From: Paractinoplanes pyxinae | Lineage (GTDB): Bacteria > Actinomycetota > Actinomycetes > Mycobacteriales > Micromonosporaceae | Assembly: GCF_026626335.1 (NCBI RefSeq) | Contig: NZ_JAPNTZ010000007.1 | Coordinates: 248,001 to 312,000, forward strand | Length of the DNA stretch: 64,000 nucleotides | Reading direction: 5' to 3' | Shown here: positions 16,706 through 25,027 of the stretch, in pieces | How the letters are laid out: each line of letters opens with the position of its first letter | Position numbering within the stretch: position 1 is the first letter of the stretch | Notes under the pieces: generated by a model | What the model was told of the DNA's origin: nothing | Seen by the model: only the letters and a program-made list of their open reading frames with translations | Databases searched by the model: none | Made by a program: the position numbers and the translations under genes

Positions 16706-17515
16706 ATGAGCATGAGCACGCCGGGTCCCGAACGGGTCCCGCAGTCCGTCAAGGTCGACAAGACCTCCGGCCAGGGCAAGCCCCCCACCGCCGCCAAAAA
16801 GGCCGCGGGCGGCAAGGGCCCGGCCGGCAAGGGTCCCGCGGGCAAGGGCGGCGGCAAGGGCCGCAAGCCGGTCGCCCCGGTCAAGGTCGCCGGCAGCCGC
16901 AACTGGGGCCCCATCGCGGTGGCCGGTGTGGTCGTGCTGATCGCCGTCGGCATCATCGGCTACGGCGTCTTCGCCGCCGTCCAGGGCTCCCGCAGCTGGG
17001 AAGACAAGGTCTCCGAGATCGCGGGCGTGACCAACTACCGCGAGCAGAAGAACCCGGCGATCGACGCCCGCGACCACAAGCAGGGCACCCAGACGTACGT
17101 GACCAGCCCGCCCGTCGGCGGCACCCACAACAGCACGTGGCAGAACTGCATGGGCGACGTCTACGACCAGCCCATCGCCAACGAGCACGCGGTGCACAGC
17201 CTCGAGCACGGCGCCGTCTGGATCACGTACAAGCAGGGCCTGCCGGCCGACCAGGTCGCCAAGCTCGCCGAAAAGGTCCAGGGCAAGGAATACATGCTCA
17301 TGTCGCCCTACGCGGGCCTCGACAAGAACGTGTCGGTCCAGGTCTGGGGCTACCAGCTCAAGGTCGACGACGTCAACGACAGCCGCATCGACCAGTTCAT
17401 CCAGGACACGCGTCTGGTCGCCACCATGGAGCCCAACGCCGCCTGCTCCAGCGGCAACACCACCACCGGCCCGCTGCAGGCGGCGGCCGGCGGCGCCACC
17501 ATGGGCAACGGATGA
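16706..17515 (+). CDS. DUF3105 membrane-anchored protein
   Basis: A 269-residue protein. A Lys/Gly/Pro-rich cytosolic N-terminus (about 65 residues) precedes one membrane helix (WGPIAVAGVVVLIAVGIIGYGVFAA) and an extracellular DUF3105 domain with SPPVGGTHNSTWQNCMG, NEHAVHSLEHGAVWITY and MSPYAGLD. Conserved His residues hint at metal binding, which is inference. Its stop overlaps the DUF305 start in ATGA; the pair recurs in actinobacteria. Start chosen at the first ATG of MSMSTPG; a second Met follows two residues later. Confidence 0.88.
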   Translation: MSMSTPGPERVPQSVKVDKTSGQGKPPTAAKKAAGGKGPAGKGPAGKGGGKGRKPVAPVKVAGSRNWGPIAVAGVVVLIAVGIIGYGVFAAVQGSRSWEDKVSEIAGVTNYREQKNPAIDARDHKQGTQTYVTSPPVGGTHNSTWQNCMGDVYDQPIANEHAVHSLEHGAVWITYKQGLPADQVAKLAEKVQGKEYMLMSPYAGLDKNVSVQVWGYQLKVDDVNDSRIDQFIQDTRLVATMEPNAACSSGNTTTGPLQAAAGGATMGNG

Positions 17516-18174
17516 CCGTCTCCACCGATCCGGGAGCGGCGGCCACGGTCGCCGCTCCCGGCGGGGGAAACCCGGGCCGCAACTCGCAGTCCTGGCTGGC
17601 CGTGGCCGCCCTGATCCTCGGCCTGGCCCTGGGCGTGGCGGCCGGGCTGCTGATCCCCCGCTTCACCCACCCCGGCACCGACTCGGTCGAAGCCGGCTTC
17701 CTGCGCGACATGTCGACCCACCACGCCCAGGCCGTGGAAATGTCGATGATCGCCCACGCGAACTCGACAAACCCGCGCATCGTCACCCTCGCCAGTGACA
17801 TCGCCCTGACCCAGCACGGCCAGATCGGCTACATGCAGGCCTGGCTGCGCGACTGGGACCTGAGCCCCACCGGCACCGAGGCCCCCATGGCCTGGATGCC
17901 CGACTCGGCCGGCTCCGTGGTCAACGGCCTCATGCCCGGCATGGCCACCCCCGAGCAGATGGACAGTCTGCGCAAAGCCACCGGCAAACAGGTCGACGTG
18001 CAGTTCCTGACCCTCATGAGGGCCCACCACCTGGGCGGCATCCACATGGCCCAAGAGGCGATCGACCTCTCCGACAACGAGAACGTCGACTGGCTCGCCA
18101 CCACGATGGTCTCCGGCCAGCAGAGCGAACTCGCCCTCATCGACACCCTCCTCAAAGAGGTCCAAGCCTCCTGA
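17512..18174 (+). CDS. DUF305 membrane-anchored protein
   Basis: A 220-residue protein. After a 27-residue cytosolic tail and one membrane helix (about 28-50), it has a ferritin-like DUF305 domain with two HH/HxxE segments: FLRDMSTHHAQAVEMSMIA near residue 64 and FLTLMRAHHLGGIHMAQEA near residue 165. Methionines and paired His residues suggest copper or other metal handling; members have been linked to copper. Coupled to the DUF3105 gene by a 4-bp overlap and followed by a terminator. Confidence 0.9.
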   Translation: MTVSTDPGAAATVAAPGGGNPGRNSQSWLAVAALILGLALGVAAGLLIPRFTHPGTDSVEAGFLRDMSTHHAQAVEMSMIAHANSTNPRIVTLASDIALTQHGQIGYMQAWLRDWDLSPTGTEAPMAWMPDSAGSVVNGLMPGMATPEQMDSLRKATGKQVDVQFLTLMRAHHLGGIHMAQEAIDLSDNENVDWLATTMVSGQQSELALIDTLLKEVQAS

Positions 18175-18204
18175 CCGCCCGCCGATACCGATTGGCGGGC
18201 GGTC
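18173..18204 (+). terminator. intrinsic-type hairpin after DUF305 gene
   Basis: A perfect 11-bp stem GACCGCCCGCC / GGCGGGCGGTC with a 10-base loop overlaps the stop codon and is followed by TTGGGG. The T-run is weak. Confidence 0.75.
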
Positions 18205-18235
18205 TTGGGGGCCTGCTAGGCTCTGAAACCACTGA

Positions 18236-18307
18236 GCCCCCGTAGCTCAGGGGATAGAGCGTCGCCCTCCGGAGGCGAAAGCGCAGGTTCGAATCCTGCC
18301 GGGGGCA
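18236..18307 (+). tRNA. tRNA-Arg (anticodon CCG)
   Basis: A full cloverleaf can be folded by eye. The acceptor is GCCCCCG/CGGGGGC with discriminator A. The D-arm is GCTC/GAGC, the anticodon stem TCGCC/GGCGA has loop CTCCGGA (anticodon CCG, codon CGG), and the T-arm is GCAGG-TTCGAAT-CCTGC. The 3' CCA is not encoded, as in many actinobacterial tRNA genes. Confidence 0.97.
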
Positions 18308-18353
18308 CAAGACAAGATGACCCGCGCCAAGATCAGCACAGTTTTACTGTCAC

Positions 18354-19604
18354 TTGGTGACCCGGGCGCGCACTCTCTACTCCTTCACCGACTTGGCCCG
18401 CGCCGATCTGGTGCTGGATGCTGAGTACGCTGGCGGCACGGTAGGCACAGTCGCGGACGACCCTCTCAATCGACTCTTGCCGGTCGGCAATCAGGGCGGT
18501 TTCCGCTACCGGAAGCCGAAGGGCGAAGACGTCCGGCTCGTTGTTCTCTACACGTCCGGTGAAAATCCCGACTGGCCCGACGTTCTGGACGAGAAAACCG
18601 GCCTCTTCACCTACTACGGCGACAATCGCTCGCCCGGTGGCCTCCTGCACGAGACCCCGCGCTCTGGCAACGTCATCTTGCGGGATTCATTTGCGGCGGC
18701 CCATGCAGATGCGGACGCGCGACGTCGTGTGCCGCCCTTCTTGCTCTTCGCACGGGCGAAGGCGACCGGGCGGAGCGTGCTGTTTCGCGGGTTGCTCGCA
18801 CCTGGCGCCGACACGCTCGGCGCCGACGACGACCTGCAAGCCATCTGGCGCAGCACTGATGGGCGACGCTTCCAGAACTATCGAGCTAAGTTCACCGTTC
18901 TCAACACTCCTGTCGTCACTCGCGCCTGGATCGAGCAGATTCTGGACGGCAATCCGCTTGGCAGTGAGTGCCCCGAGGCTTGGATCGAGTGGGTCCGGGG
19001 ACGCGCGTACGACACGCTCACCGCACCGGCGACAAAGGTTGTCCGTAGCCGGAGCGAGCAGATGCCGGATGACGCTGCCGGACGGATGATCCTGAGCACG
19101 ATCCACCAGCATTTCGCCGGCCGCTGGCACGACTTCGAGGCATGCGCTGTCGAACTGTGGCGAATGCTGTCACCGAATACGGGCGCCACCACAGTCACCC
19201 GAGCGAGTCGTGACTATGGTCGCGACGCTGTCGGCATCTATCAGCTCGGACCAGCCGCCGATCGTGTCTCGCTCGATTTCGTCCTCGAGGCCAAGTGCTA
19301 CGCGCCTGACAGGTCAGTCGGCGTCGAAGATACGTCGAGGCTCATCTCTCGAATTCGTCATCGCATGTTCGGTGTACTGGTCACTACGGCGTCGGTTCAT
19401 AGCCAGGCCTACAGCGAGGTCAGGGAGGATCAGCATCCCATCGTGATCATCTGCGGGCGCGACATCGTAGACATTCTGCGCAGCAAGGGTTACATCACCC
19501 CCGAAGCCGTTGCCGCCTGGCTCAACTCTGCTTTTCCTCCACAGGCGGAGACGTCGCCAACGCCCACCACAGGCACCGACATGGTGTGGTTCCCGAACAA
19601 GTAA
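18354..19604 (+). CDS. probable modification-dependent (type IV) restriction endonuclease, AspBHI-like
   Basis: A 416-residue protein with an N-terminal sensor domain resembling the AspBHI/MspJI-group modified-cytosine reader (YSFTDLARADLVLDAEYAGG; GGLLHETPRSGNVILRDS; VPPFLLFARA). The C-terminal Mrr-type PD-(D/E)xK nuclease has Asp287/Asp291 in DYGRDAVG and Asp308, Glu312, Lys314 in DFVLEAKCY. It would cut DNA carrying foreign 5-methyl or hydroxymethyl cytosine; no methylase is nearby, as expected for type IV. The start is TTG at 18354, with GTG next; no ribosome site is visible. Codon use looks less GC-biased than the neighbours. It lies 46 bp after tRNA-Arg, which suggests transfer. Confidence 0.8.
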   Translation: MVTRARTLYSFTDLARADLVLDAEYAGGTVGTVADDPLNRLLPVGNQGGFRYRKPKGEDVRLVVLYTSGENPDWPDVLDEKTGLFTYYGDNRSPGGLLHETPRSGNVILRDSFAAAHADADARRRVPPFLLFARAKATGRSVLFRGLLAPGADTLGADDDLQAIWRSTDGRRFQNYRAKFTVLNTPVVTRAWIEQILDGNPLGSECPEAWIEWVRGRAYDTLTAPATKVVRSRSEQMPDDAAGRMILSTIHQHFAGRWHDFEACAVELWRMLSPNTGATTVTRASRDYGRDAVGIYQLGPAADRVSLDFVLEAKCYAPDRSVGVEDTSRLISRIRHRMFGVLVTTASVHSQAYSEVREDQHPIVIICGRDIVDILRSKGYITPEAVAAWLNSAFPPQAETSPTPTTGTDMVWFPNK

Positions 19605-19613
19605 CCCCGCCGA

Positions 19614-19670
19614 GGCGGCGTACGCGGTGGTGCGTCACCGAGTGCCCATGGAGCAGGCACGCACGCCGCC
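19614..19670. terminator. long imperfect hairpin between convergent genes
   Basis: GGCGGCGT and ACGCCGCC bracket a 57-base stretch with further partial pairing (GTGCGT/ACGCAC). It sits between the convergent restriction gene and the small acidic protein gene and could end both. Weak evidence. Confidence 0.3.
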
Positions 19671-19681
19671 TTCGGGCCGGC

Positions 19682-19996
19682 TCAGGACTCGGCGTAGCGG
19701 GTGGGTGGGAAGGGGTTGTCGGGGGTGAGGGGGGTGGTTTCGCCTTCGGATTCTTGGCGGGCTGTGACGCTTTCGATGTCCTGCTCGTCGTTGTCGGCGG
19801 CCGGGTCGAAGGGGACGGGGTCGTCGGTGGCGGGCGGGACGTCGTCCGGGTTGTAGTCGGTGACGCCGGCGTCGGCTCGTTCCTCGGCGGTTCGGCGTGC
19901 CAGTTCGTCGTCGTCCAAGTGGGCGGGGGTGCCGCCGTGAAAGCGGCGGTCGCGGTGGCCCTCGGCCGCCTCGGTGTTGAAGTTTTCGCTAGCCAT
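19682..19996 (-). CDS. small acidic hypothetical protein
   Basis: A 104-residue acidic, Asp/Glu/Pro-rich protein with no membrane segment or recognisable domain (MASENFNTEAAEGHRDRRF start; repeated DDxxP stretches). Probably disordered. The ATG is preceded by GGAAGGGAAA. Its style resembles the acidic protein at 32483-32773, but I see no clear homology between them. Function unknown. Confidence 0.6.
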   Translation of the reverse strand: MASENFNTEAAEGHRDRRFHGGTPAHLDDDELARRTAEERADAGVTDYNPDDVPPATDDPVPFDPAADNDEQDIESVTARQESEGETTPLTPDNPFPPTRYAES

Positions 19997-20158
19997 GTCG
20001 TTTTCCCTTCCCTCCGCGATCGTGCGTTAACCGAAGCGTGCCCTGGATCGCAGCGTCACACCAGAGGCGACAATCGCCGTGCCGACTTGCCATGCGGAGC
20101 GTTACGCCGTAGGCATTCTGGGTAGTCGTGCCGCCCCTGCGGCGGTGAAAGGGAAGCC

Positions 20159-21130
20159 ATGGCACTCACAGCTAAGCCGGAACGGTTCGACGTGCGGACC
20201 CAGGATCGCCACGTCGCCGCCGAGGCTCTTAACCGCATCGCCCAGCACCGGGCCCGCGTCTCGTTCGACGACCCGGATGCGGTCGACCTGCGTCTGCACG
20301 AAAGTCGTTACGGCGACACCCACAGCGCGCTGATCCGGTTCGGCGGGGTGCGCTACCGGTCGGAGGCCGAGCCGATGCCGTTCCTGCTGGCCGGTTTCCT
20401 GGCCGAGGGCGGCGCCACCTTGGAACGGCCGGGCGAGTCGGTCACCTTGTCGCGCATGCAGGCGATGCTTTTCCCGCCGGACATTCCGATCACCGGCGAG
20501 TACGAGAACGCCGTGCTCGTCATTCTGCGGATGCCGGTGGAGATCGCCGGGCAGCTGGCCGAGTCGACGACCGGCCTGCCGTCGGAGAAGCTGGAGTTCA
20601 CCGGGATGACGCCGGTCTCGGAGGACGCGCGCCGGCTCTGGGTGCAGACCGCCGATTTCGTGTGGCGGCAGTTGAGCACGCCCGGCGCCGAGCCGCCGCC
20701 GCTGGTCACCGATCAACTCGTACGCCTGGTCGCGTCCACTTTGATCACGGTGTTCCCGAATACGTCCATGATCGACGCACCGCGCTACGACGCCGGTTTC
20801 GTGGCGCCGGCCGTGCTGCGCCGGGCGACCGCGTTCATCGAGGATCATCCGGAGAGCCCGCTGACCGTCGCCGAGATCGCCGACGCGGCGGGCGTGGGCA
20901 TCCGCGCGTTGCAGAGCGCCTTCCGCCGGCATCTCGAGGTCACCCCGATGACCTATCTGCGGCGCGTACGCCTGGACCGGGTGCATCGGGAGCTGCGGGC
21001 CGGCGCCCCGCACAGCGGCGTGACAGTGCAGGATTCGGCCCGGCGCTGGGGTTTCGCCAACCTGGGCCGGTTCGCCGCCGAGTACCGCGCCGAGTACGGC
21101 GAGACCCCCAGCCAAACCCTGCGTGGATAA
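20159..21130 (+). CDS. AraC-family transcriptional regulator
   Basis: A 323-residue regulator with an N-terminal cupin-like AraC_binding_2 domain (about 1-200) and a C-terminal double helix-turn-helix (AEIADAAGVGIRALQSAFRRHLEVTPMTYLRRVRLDRVHREL, then VTVQDSARRWGFANLGRFAAEYRAEYGETPSQTL). ATG at 20159. Neighbours are the acidic protein gene (divergent) and the kinase gene (convergent), so its target cannot be inferred. It is built like the second AraC regulator at 30667-31740. Confidence 0.9.
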   Translation: MALTAKPERFDVRTQDRHVAAEALNRIAQHRARVSFDDPDAVDLRLHESRYGDTHSALIRFGGVRYRSEAEPMPFLLAGFLAEGGATLERPGESVTLSRMQAMLFPPDIPITGEYENAVLVILRMPVEIAGQLAESTTGLPSEKLEFTGMTPVSEDARRLWVQTADFVWRQLSTPGAEPPPLVTDQLVRLVASTLITVFPNTSMIDAPRYDAGFVAPAVLRRATAFIEDHPESPLTVAEIADAAGVGIRALQSAFRRHLEVTPMTYLRRVRLDRVHRELRAGAPHSGVTVQDSARRWGFANLGRFAAEYRAEYGETPSQTLRG

Positions 21131-21172
21131 AACGCTCTGACAAAGCGGCCGAAACGCCCTCAAACCAAGAAG

Positions 21173-22825
21173 CTAAAGCGGCAGCACAACCGGCGTCGGG
21201 GTGCTCCCCACGCAGGTCACCGCCATCCGGTACTTCGCCTTGGCCCCCGTGAACAACACCCGGGCCGTGATGGCCGGCCCCACCTCGATCACCTGGGCCG
21301 TGAAGCCGTCGGCCGGATCCGCCTCGGTCAGCGTCGCCTTCCCCCGTTCGCAGACCGCGTACGCGGCGCCGCCCGGCGACTCGAGCCGCTTGCCCTCAGG
21401 CGGCGGAGCAACCGCCGACGGTGACGACGACGGGTCACTGGACGTGCTCGGCGCGGGCGGCCTGCTGACGGCTGGCGAGCCCGGCAGTTCCGGCTGGGTG
21501 ACCGACGGTGCGACCGTCGGCGCCGGACCACTACCGGCGATCACGCCCGGGCCGGGCCGCTCGGTGGCCGCAGGGGCCACGCCGCCGCCCGGGGCGACCG
21601 CGCCGGCCGAGGGGCGCACGGAAGCCACTGAGGGGGCGGTGGGCACAACCGGCACCGGGGCGCCGGCGGTCTGCGGCCGGCTCTTCGAAGGTGAGTCGGC
21701 GACGAGCCAGACAGTCAGCGCAGCGGCCGCCACAGCCGCGACAGCCCCGCCGGCCAGCAGATACTTCTTGCGTACGGATGAAGCCTCCGGCCGGGCGCCG
21801 CGCGCGGGCCGATCGGCCGCTCCGGCCGGCCAGGCCGAATTGTGCGGGTTCTCGAACCGGGCCGGCTCCCCCAGGTTGCCCTTCGGGGCCGGCACCCCCG
21901 CCACGGCCGGCCGGTCGTTGGGGCGCGCCACGACGGTGGGCTGGGCCGCATAACGCGGGGGCGCCTGCCGCGGCACCCGGACCGAGGTTGGTTCGTCGTC
22001 ATCGCGTACGGAATCGGCCGCCGCGGCCTCGACCGCATCACCCAGCGTGGCCGACACCTCGCTCGCGGTGGGCCGTTCGGCCGGATCCTTGCGCAGGCAG
22101 CGGTCGATCAGCTCGGCCACCGCGACCGGCACACCCGGCAGCTGCGGCAGCGGAGCCGGATCGACGTACACGTGGGCCTCGAGCATCTGCGTCGTGCTCT
22201 CGACGCTCCACGGCGACTCGTGGGCCAGCAGCCGATACAGCAGCACCCCGAGCGCGTAGACGTCGGAGGCGGGCTCGACCGCGTCGCCGGTCAGGCGTTC
22301 GGGGGCCAGGTAGGCCGGGGTGCCGACCAGCCTGTCCTCGGGCGAGGCGGGGCCGACGGCGGCCGCGATGCCGAAGTCGACCACCTTCACGCCGGCCGGG
22401 GTGACCATGATGTTGGCCATCTTGATGTCGCGATGGGCCAGGCCGTCCTCGTGCGCGGCGGCCAGCGCCGCGGCCACCTCGCCACAGATGCGGAAGACCG
22501 TGCGGGGCGGCAGCGGGCCGGACGACACCCGCTGCTGCAGGGTCGGCCCGTTGACGAGTTCCATCACCACGTACGGAAGGGAGTCGGCCTCGCCGTAGTC
22601 GTAGACCTGGGCGATGTTGGGATGCGACAACGTGGCCGCCGCGCGGGCCTCGTCACGGATGCGGGCGCGCGACTGCGGATCACCGGCGTACCGGCCCGCG
22701 AGCACCTTGACGGCGACCGGGCGGCCCAGCACCTCGTCGCGGGCGCGCCACACCACGGCCATGCCACCGCGGCCGAGTTCACTCAGCAATGTGTAGCGGC
22801 CGCCCAGAGCCTGCCGAACTTCCAC
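21173..22825 (-). CDS. membrane Ser/Thr protein kinase (PknB-like) with Pro-rich extracellular part
   Basis: A 550-residue Hanks-type kinase from GTG 22825. Motifs are the glycine loop LGRGGMAVVW, VAVKVLAG with the catalytic Lys, HRDIKMANIM catalytic loop, DFGIA, and APERLTG. The kinase ends near residue 270. A juxtamembrane Pro/Arg linker, one membrane helix (YLLAGGAVAAVAAAALTVWLV, about residue 360) and a Pro/Ser/Ala-rich outer stalk follow. The protein ends in a 65-residue C-terminal segment with two Cys that could pair (AVCERGK; AVTCVGS). No PASTA repeats are seen. The longer frame to 22981 would run into the divergent hydrolase gene, so the GTG after GGAAGGG is chosen. Confidence 0.9.
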   Translation of the reverse strand: MEVRQALGGRYTLLSELGRGGMAVVWRARDEVLGRPVAVKVLAGRYAGDPQSRARIRDEARAAATLSHPNIAQVYDYGEADSLPYVVMELVNGPTLQQRVSSGPLPPRTVFRICGEVAAALAAAHEDGLAHRDIKMANIMVTPAGVKVVDFGIAAAVGPASPEDRLVGTPAYLAPERLTGDAVEPASDVYALGVLLYRLLAHESPWSVESTTQMLEAHVYVDPAPLPQLPGVPVAVAELIDRCLRKDPAERPTASEVSATLGDAVEAAAADSVRDDDEPTSVRVPRQAPPRYAAQPTVVARPNDRPAVAGVPAPKGNLGEPARFENPHNSAWPAGAADRPARGARPEASSVRKKYLLAGGAVAAVAAAALTVWLVADSPSKSRPQTAGAPVPVVPTAPSVASVRPSAGAVAPGGGVAPAATERPGPGVIAGSGPAPTVAPSVTQPELPGSPAVSRPPAPSTSSDPSSSPSAVAPPPEGKRLESPGGAAYAVCERGKATLTEADPADGFTAQVIEVGPAITARVLFTGAKAKYRMAVTCVGSTPTPVVLPL

Positions 22826-22943
22826 CGTGGCAGTCTGCCCTTCCGGCCGCGAAATCGCACATCCGAACAAGGTTCGAATAGCGCTCGCTTTCGCATTACG
22901 CCTATGGTTTTCCCGGCACCGGAAGAATTGATCAAGGAGCGAC

Positions 22944-24644
22944 ATGGCGAACTCGATCCGGCAGCGATTCGCGGATGCCACTCTGGGCCGCTTGTTGCGG
23001 CAGGGCCCGGCGGCGAACGACTACGTGGTGGCGGCGGTGCGGACGCCCATGCGCGACGGGGTGGTGCTGCTGGGCGACCACTTCGCCCCGGTCACCGCGC
23101 GTCCGCGGGGAACGGTTCTCATCCGTACGCCGTACGGTCGCGGTTTCCCCTCGTCGGCGCTCAACGGCCGGATGTTCGCCGCCCGCGGCTACCACGTGAT
23201 CATCCAGAGCGTCCGCGGCACGTTCGGGTCGGGCGGCCGCTTCGAGCCGATGGCCCAGGAGGCCGCGGACGGCCAGGACACGGTGGTCTGGCTGCGCGAA
23301 CAGCCGTGGTTCGACGGCCGGCTGGCCACCCTGGGCGCGTCGTACCTGGGCTGGGCCCAGTGGACGCTGCTGCAGGATCCGCCGCCGGAATTGCGGGCCG
23401 CCGTGGTTTATGTCGGTCCTCACGATTTCCGCGAGGCGGTCTTCGGGACGGGCGCGTTCACGGTCGGCGACTTCCTCGGCTGGAGCGACATGATCGCCCA
23501 TCAGGAGGACGGCGGCCTGCTGCGCCGGGGTGTCAGCGGGGTGTCGGCGTCGCGGCGGCTGCGGCCGGCGCTGCAGGGCGTGCCGCTGCCCGACGCGGCC
23601 GACCCGGTGCTGCGGGGCCGCGCGCCCTGGTACCGCGAGTGGCTGTCGCATCCCGACGGCGACGATCCCTGGTGGCAGCCGTACCGGGCGGGCGAGGCGC
23701 TGGACAAGGTCGAGGCGCCGGTGCTGCTGGTCGGCGGCTGGCAGGACCTCTTTCTCGATCAAACCCTTCAGCAGTACGAGGCCCTGCGCGCCCGCGGCGT
23801 CGACGTGGCCCTGACCGTCGGCCCCTGGACCCATTTCCAGCTGGGCCTTCAGGGCGCCGCCACGGTGGCCCGGGAAAGCCTCGCGTGGCTCGACCAGCAC
23901 CTGGCCGAGGGGCCGCGGGCCCGGCGCTCGGCGGTCCACGTGTTCCGTACCGGAGAAAGGCGCTGGCACGGCCTGGCCGCGTGGCCGCCGCCGTCGGACC
24001 CGGCCGTGTTCCAGCTGCACGGCGACGGCACCCTGACACTCTCGGCGACGCCGCCGCCGGCCGCGGGTGAGTCGCCGGTTCCGGTCGCTGTGCCGCCCGG
24101 GGCCGAGTCACCGGCGGGCGAGACCGTGAGCTTCCGCTACGACCCGGCCGACCCGACGCCGACGGTGGGCGGGCGTACGCTCACCGGCTCGATGGGGGTC
24201 AAGGACAACCGTACGGTGGAAGCCCGCCCCGACGTGCTCACCTTCACCACCGACCCGCTGCCGACGGCGGTCGACGTGATCGGCTCGCCCGCGCTCGAGC
24301 TGGCCGTAGCGGTCGAGCCGGCGCACGCTGACGTCTTCGTCCGGCTGTGCGACGTCGACCAGCGCGGCCATTCCCGCAACTTCGCCGACGCCATGCTGCG
24401 GCTCGACCCCGGCGTGCCGGCCGGCCAGGTGCAGCGCCTGTCGCTCCGGCTCGACCCGTGCTTCCACCGCCTCGCGGCCGGCCACCGTCTGCGCCTGCAG
24501 GTCTCGGGCGGCTCTTTCCCGCGCTTCGCCCGCAATCTCGGCACGCCGGGCGCACCGGCCGACGCGCACACATTCCGGCCGCAGGAGCACACCGTCCACT
24601 GCGCACAATCGCGGGTGACATTGCCGGTCGCCGCGACCGAATGA
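22944..24644 (+). CDS. CocE/NonD-family alpha/beta hydrolase (X-Pro dipeptidyl-peptidase-like)
   Basis: A 566-residue serine hydrolase of the CocE/NonD family. These enzymes act as esterases, glutaryl-acylases or X-Pro dipeptidyl peptidases. The N-terminal alpha/beta-hydrolase core carries the nucleophile Ser in LGASYLGWAQW (about residue 134), LLVGGWQDLFLDQT with the catalytic Asp region, and GPWTHFQLG with the His. The C-terminal jelly-roll (about 345-566) is the usual partner domain. AAGGAG precedes the ATG. No signal peptide is obvious, so the enzyme is probably cytosolic. Divergent from the kinase gene and immediately convergent with the SnoaL-like gene. Confidence 0.9.
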   Translation: MANSIRQRFADATLGRLLRQGPAANDYVVAAVRTPMRDGVVLLGDHFAPVTARPRGTVLIRTPYGRGFPSSALNGRMFAARGYHVIIQSVRGTFGSGGRFEPMAQEAADGQDTVVWLREQPWFDGRLATLGASYLGWAQWTLLQDPPPELRAAVVYVGPHDFREAVFGTGAFTVGDFLGWSDMIAHQEDGGLLRRGVSGVSASRRLRPALQGVPLPDAADPVLRGRAPWYREWLSHPDGDDPWWQPYRAGEALDKVEAPVLLVGGWQDLFLDQTLQQYEALRARGVDVALTVGPWTHFQLGLQGAATVARESLAWLDQHLAEGPRARRSAVHVFRTGERRWHGLAAWPPPSDPAVFQLHGDGTLTLSATPPPAAGESPVPVAVPPGAESPAGETVSFRYDPADPTPTVGGRTLTGSMGVKDNRTVEARPDVLTFTTDPLPTAVDVIGSPALELAVAVEPAHADVFVRLCDVDQRGHSRNFADAMLRLDPGVPAGQVQRLSLRLDPCFHRLAAGHRLRLQVSGGSFPRFARNLGTPGAPADAHTFRPQEHTVHCAQSRVTLPVAATE

Positions 24645-25007
24645 TCATTTACCGCGTGGGTGTTTCATCCACCACTCGGTGAATTGGCGGGCCTGGCCCA
24701 AATTGTCGAGCCGGAGCACCCACAAATTGCTGTACGTGTCCTTCGGATAAGTCGCCGTCGCTTCGATGATCGTGACGTCCTCGGTCACGAGCACGGGGTG
24801 CCACTCGAAGGTCGTGCTGCCCGGTTCGTCCTTGATCTTCAACCATTGCCGGACGATGGCCTCGCGGCCGAGCCACGGTTTCGCGTACGGCTCGGTGAAG
24901 TAGGCGGCGTCCTCGGTGAACAGGTCGCCGATGTGCCGGGGATCGTTGGACTCCCACGCCTTGCGGTAGTTGGCGACCCACGCCGTCACCGCGTCGAGAC
25001 TGGTCAT
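24645..25007 (-). CDS. SnoaL/NTF2-like protein
   Basis: A 120-residue cone-shaped NTF2-like fold protein (NYRKAWESNDPRHIGDLFTEDAAYFTEPY ... FTEWWMKHPRGK). The family includes small cyclases, isomerases and stress-related proteins. The start at 25007 is chosen over 25031 because GGGGAGG lies just upstream. Its stop codon abuts that of the CocE-like gene. The serine hydrolase gene ends 20 bp upstream, so the two may be co-transcribed. Confidence 0.8.
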   Translation of the reverse strand: MTSLDAVTAWVANYRKAWESNDPRHIGDLFTEDAAYFTEPYAKPWLGREAIVRQWLKIKDEPGSTTFEWHPVLVTEDVTIIEATATYPKDTYSNLWVLRLDNLGQARQFTEWWMKHPRGK

Positions 25008-25027
25008 CGAGCCTCCCCAGGCCACCG

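Noticed and set aside
18284..19700. Search for an attachment-site repeat of the tRNA-Arg 3' end flanking the restriction gene
   Set aside because: I could not find a second copy of the tRNA 3' end after the gene, so an integrated element is not demonstrated. No integrase is present.
22826..22981. N-terminal extension of the Ser/Thr kinase
   Set aside because: It would overlap the divergent hydrolase start and its ribosome site. The extension is not kinase-like and GTG 22825 has a suitable upstream site.
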